Source: an uncultured bacterium
GTDB taxonomy: Bacteria > Pseudomonadota > Gammaproteobacteria > Burkholderiales > Burkholderiaceae_C
Direction: 5' to 3'
Assembly (NCBI GenBank): GCA_903928495.1
Contig: CAIYQZ010000062.1
Coordinates: forward strand, 1-64,000
Length of the DNA stretch: 64,000 nucleotides
Shown here: positions 62,403 through 64,000 of the stretch, piece after piece
Layout: each line of letters begins with the position of its first letter
Numbering within the stretch: the first letter of the stretch is position 1
Translations under genes and position numbers: made by a program
The notes under the pieces: generated by a model
Databases searched by the model: none
The model's input: only the letters and a program-made list of their open reading frames with translations
What the model was told of the DNA's origin: nothing

Positions 62403-64000
62403 GCACTCAAGTCCAACGCCCAGGCGTTTCTGGCCGAGGTGCGCTCCCTGGCAGAGCTGGACGACAGCACCCCGTCTGACCCTGCCCTGTGGCAGGTCCC
62501 CCACCAAGCCACTTTGCTGGCGCTGGACACCGCCTGGCAAACCAGCCTGGGTGAGTTGACCCGCCTGCTGGATGCCCGTGTGTCACACCTGTTTGGCCGC
62601 ATGTGGCTGCACTTGGGCACTGCCCTGGCGTTGTTGGGCTGCATCCTGAGCCTGGTCTATGTGGTGGCACGCCAGATTGCCAAGCCCTTGCAAAACTTGG
62701 CAGACGTGGCCGACGAGGTGCGGCGCAGCGCCGACTACAGCCACCGGGCCCAATGGGACAGCCGCGACGAGATCGGCCGCCTGTTTTCGGCCTTCAATGG
62801 CATGTTGGCCCAGCTCGACCATGACCGGGTGGTTCAGCAGGAGCTGGCTGCGAGTGCCCGGGCCGCAGCGGCCCAGCGTGAATTGCTGGAGGCGTTCCCC
62901 ATCCCCATGGTGCTCACTTCCGTACCAGACCACCAGGTGTTGCATGCCAACGGCCCGGCCCAGCCGTGGCTGGCCGGACGCACGACCGACCCTTGGCGCA
63001 CCGGGCTGGAGCCGTCGGTGCGCAACCGCTTTTTCCAGCGCTTGTCCGACCGTGGGTCGGTTGACGAGTTCGAGGTTCGCTGGCTGGGTGGTGTTGAACC
63101 GTCGTGGGCGGTGCTGTCGGCCCGGCGGCTCAACCACCAGGGCCGCGATGCGGTGCTGACCGCATTCACACCCATCAACCTGCTCAAAACCATGGAGCAA
63201 CGGCTGGAACTGTGGGCAAAGGTGTTCGAGGCGTCGTCCGAGAGCATCATCATCATGAATGCGCAGCGCCAGATCATCAGCGTGAACAAGGCGTTCTGCC
63301 GCAGCACCTCATTTGAATTCCACGAAGTCATTGGCGACGACATCGCCAGCCTGCTTGATGGCCCCGGCCCGGACTGGCCGGCGCTGAGCGACAAAGATGC
63401 CTGGCAGGGTGAAGTGCGCATCCGCAAACAAACGGGTGGCAGCTATCCGGCGTGGCTGATGGTGTCGGTGGTGCGAGAGGGCGCCAGTAGCGGGCAGGTG
63501 GGCAACTTCATCGGTATTTCCATCGACATCACGGACCGCAAGGCAAAGGAGGAGCGCATCCGCTTCCTGGCGCAACACGACGTGCTGACGGAACTGCCCA
63601 ACCGTTCGCTGTGTCAGCAGCGCCTGGCCGAGGCCTTGGAGCACGCCGCTGTCACTGGTGAACAGGTTGCGGTGCTGTTCATCGACCTGGACCGATTCAA
63701 GCTGATCAACGACACCTTGGGCCACCACATCGGCGATGGCTTGCTGCGGCAGGTGGCAAACCGACTCTCGCAAGCGGTTCGGGCCGACGACACGGTCAGT
63801 CGCCTGGGCGGCGACGAGTTTGTGGTGATCTTGCGTCATGTGCTCGGCGAAAGCGAGCTGGACACCATCGTCAACGATCGTCTGATCCCGGCCGTGCGCA
63901 AGCCCATGGTGGTGGAGGGGCACAAGCTCAACGTGTCCTGCAGTGTGGGCGTGGCCTTGTTCCCACGCGATGCCACTGACCAGGAAGAGCTGATGCGCCG
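62403..64000 (+). CDS. 3' part of the interrupted sensor: HAMP-PAS-GGDEF, runs off the window
   Basis: In the same frame as the preceding part, this stretch is open to the end of the window. It encodes a second membrane helix near 62604-62670 and a HAMP domain (RQIAKPLQNLADVADEV, then RDEIGRLFSAFN). Two PAS-like regions follow, the second ending IGISIDITDRK. A GGDEF domain with QHDVLTELPNRS and the intact active site GGDEF at 63807-63821 completes it. Whether it also has an EAL domain lies outside the window. On its own it lacks a good start codon and SD; ATG 62599 would be a late internal start. Confidence 0.8.

Noticed and set aside
1-64000. CRISPR arrays, tRNA or rRNA genes, insertion sequences or prophage genes
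   Set aside because: None could be recognised on either strand; the only repeats seen are the dispersed family, parS sites and the palindrome.

Overview
The window is a GC-rich, densely coding bacterial chromosome segment. Gene content and order (mnmG-rsmG-LysE-parA-hydrolase-parB, minCDE, a Puu/Pot polyamine locus, PduO-type adenosyltransferase, many c-di-GMP enzymes) point to a betaproteobacterium of the Burkholderiales, most likely Comamonadaceae-like. That assignment is inference from gene order and protein style; no rRNA or tRNA gene was seen.

Layout. Bases 1-274 hold only the C-terminal end of a SlyD-type isomerase. Bases 573-9934 hold a Na/Pi-cotransporter-like gene followed by a tightly overlapping run: RsbW-like ATPase, small formyltransferase, SpoIIE-type phosphatase with a periplasmic sensor, two amino-acid-type binding proteins (one fused to a permease domain) and a second permease, but no ABC ATPase. 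A diguanylate cyclase and a divergent STAS protein follow. Together they look like a partner-switching signalling module fed by a solute sensor; this is the best candidate for an undescribed system. Bases 10008-14318 carry a serine/threonine dehydratase-like gene, a secreted protein of unknown function, and minE-minD-minC, all on the minus strand.

Bases 14401-14642, upstream of minC, contain no gene but have an AT-rich stretch, a TAG trinucleotide run, a GC-rich spacer and five near-consensus DnaA boxes. This is the architecture expected of a replication origin. Three perfect parS sites and one near match lie 24-27 kb away around mnmG/rsmG, beside parA and parB, so the window is probably origin-proximal.

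Bases 14716-17955 are a copper locus (Spy-like periplasmic protein, CopZ, CopA), followed by an MFS transporter. Bases 19314-37062 form a polyamine uptake and catabolism region: agmatinase, gamma-glutamylputrescine oxidase, a MocR-type regulator, PuuD, PuuA, a SpuC-like aminotransferase, the PotFGHI importer, an acyltransferase-3 membrane protein coupled to PotI, an aldehyde dehydrogenase, GabT and a second glutamine-synthetase-like enzyme. The genes allow agmatine or putrescine to be taken to succinate semialdehyde by gamma-glutamylated and direct transamination routes.

Bases 37122-45915 hold a small redox-type cluster (DUF2892, Crp/Fnr, YkgJ), the mnmG-rsmG-parAB region with a 340 bp imperfect palindrome, and a CsgG-like lipoprotein. 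Bases 45979-64000 are more mixed: a lipoprotein, a membrane-anchored methyltransferase, a GlcD/Dld-type oxidase, several multidomain signalling proteins (REC-REC-kinase; kinase-REC-HD-GYP; NarL-type regulator), a 1875-residue fusion of GMC oxidoreductase, alpha/beta hydrolase and PhoD-like phosphatase, and a GGDEF sensor interrupted by an in-frame TAG. A family of short dispersed repeats occurs at least eight times, twice inside coding sequence.
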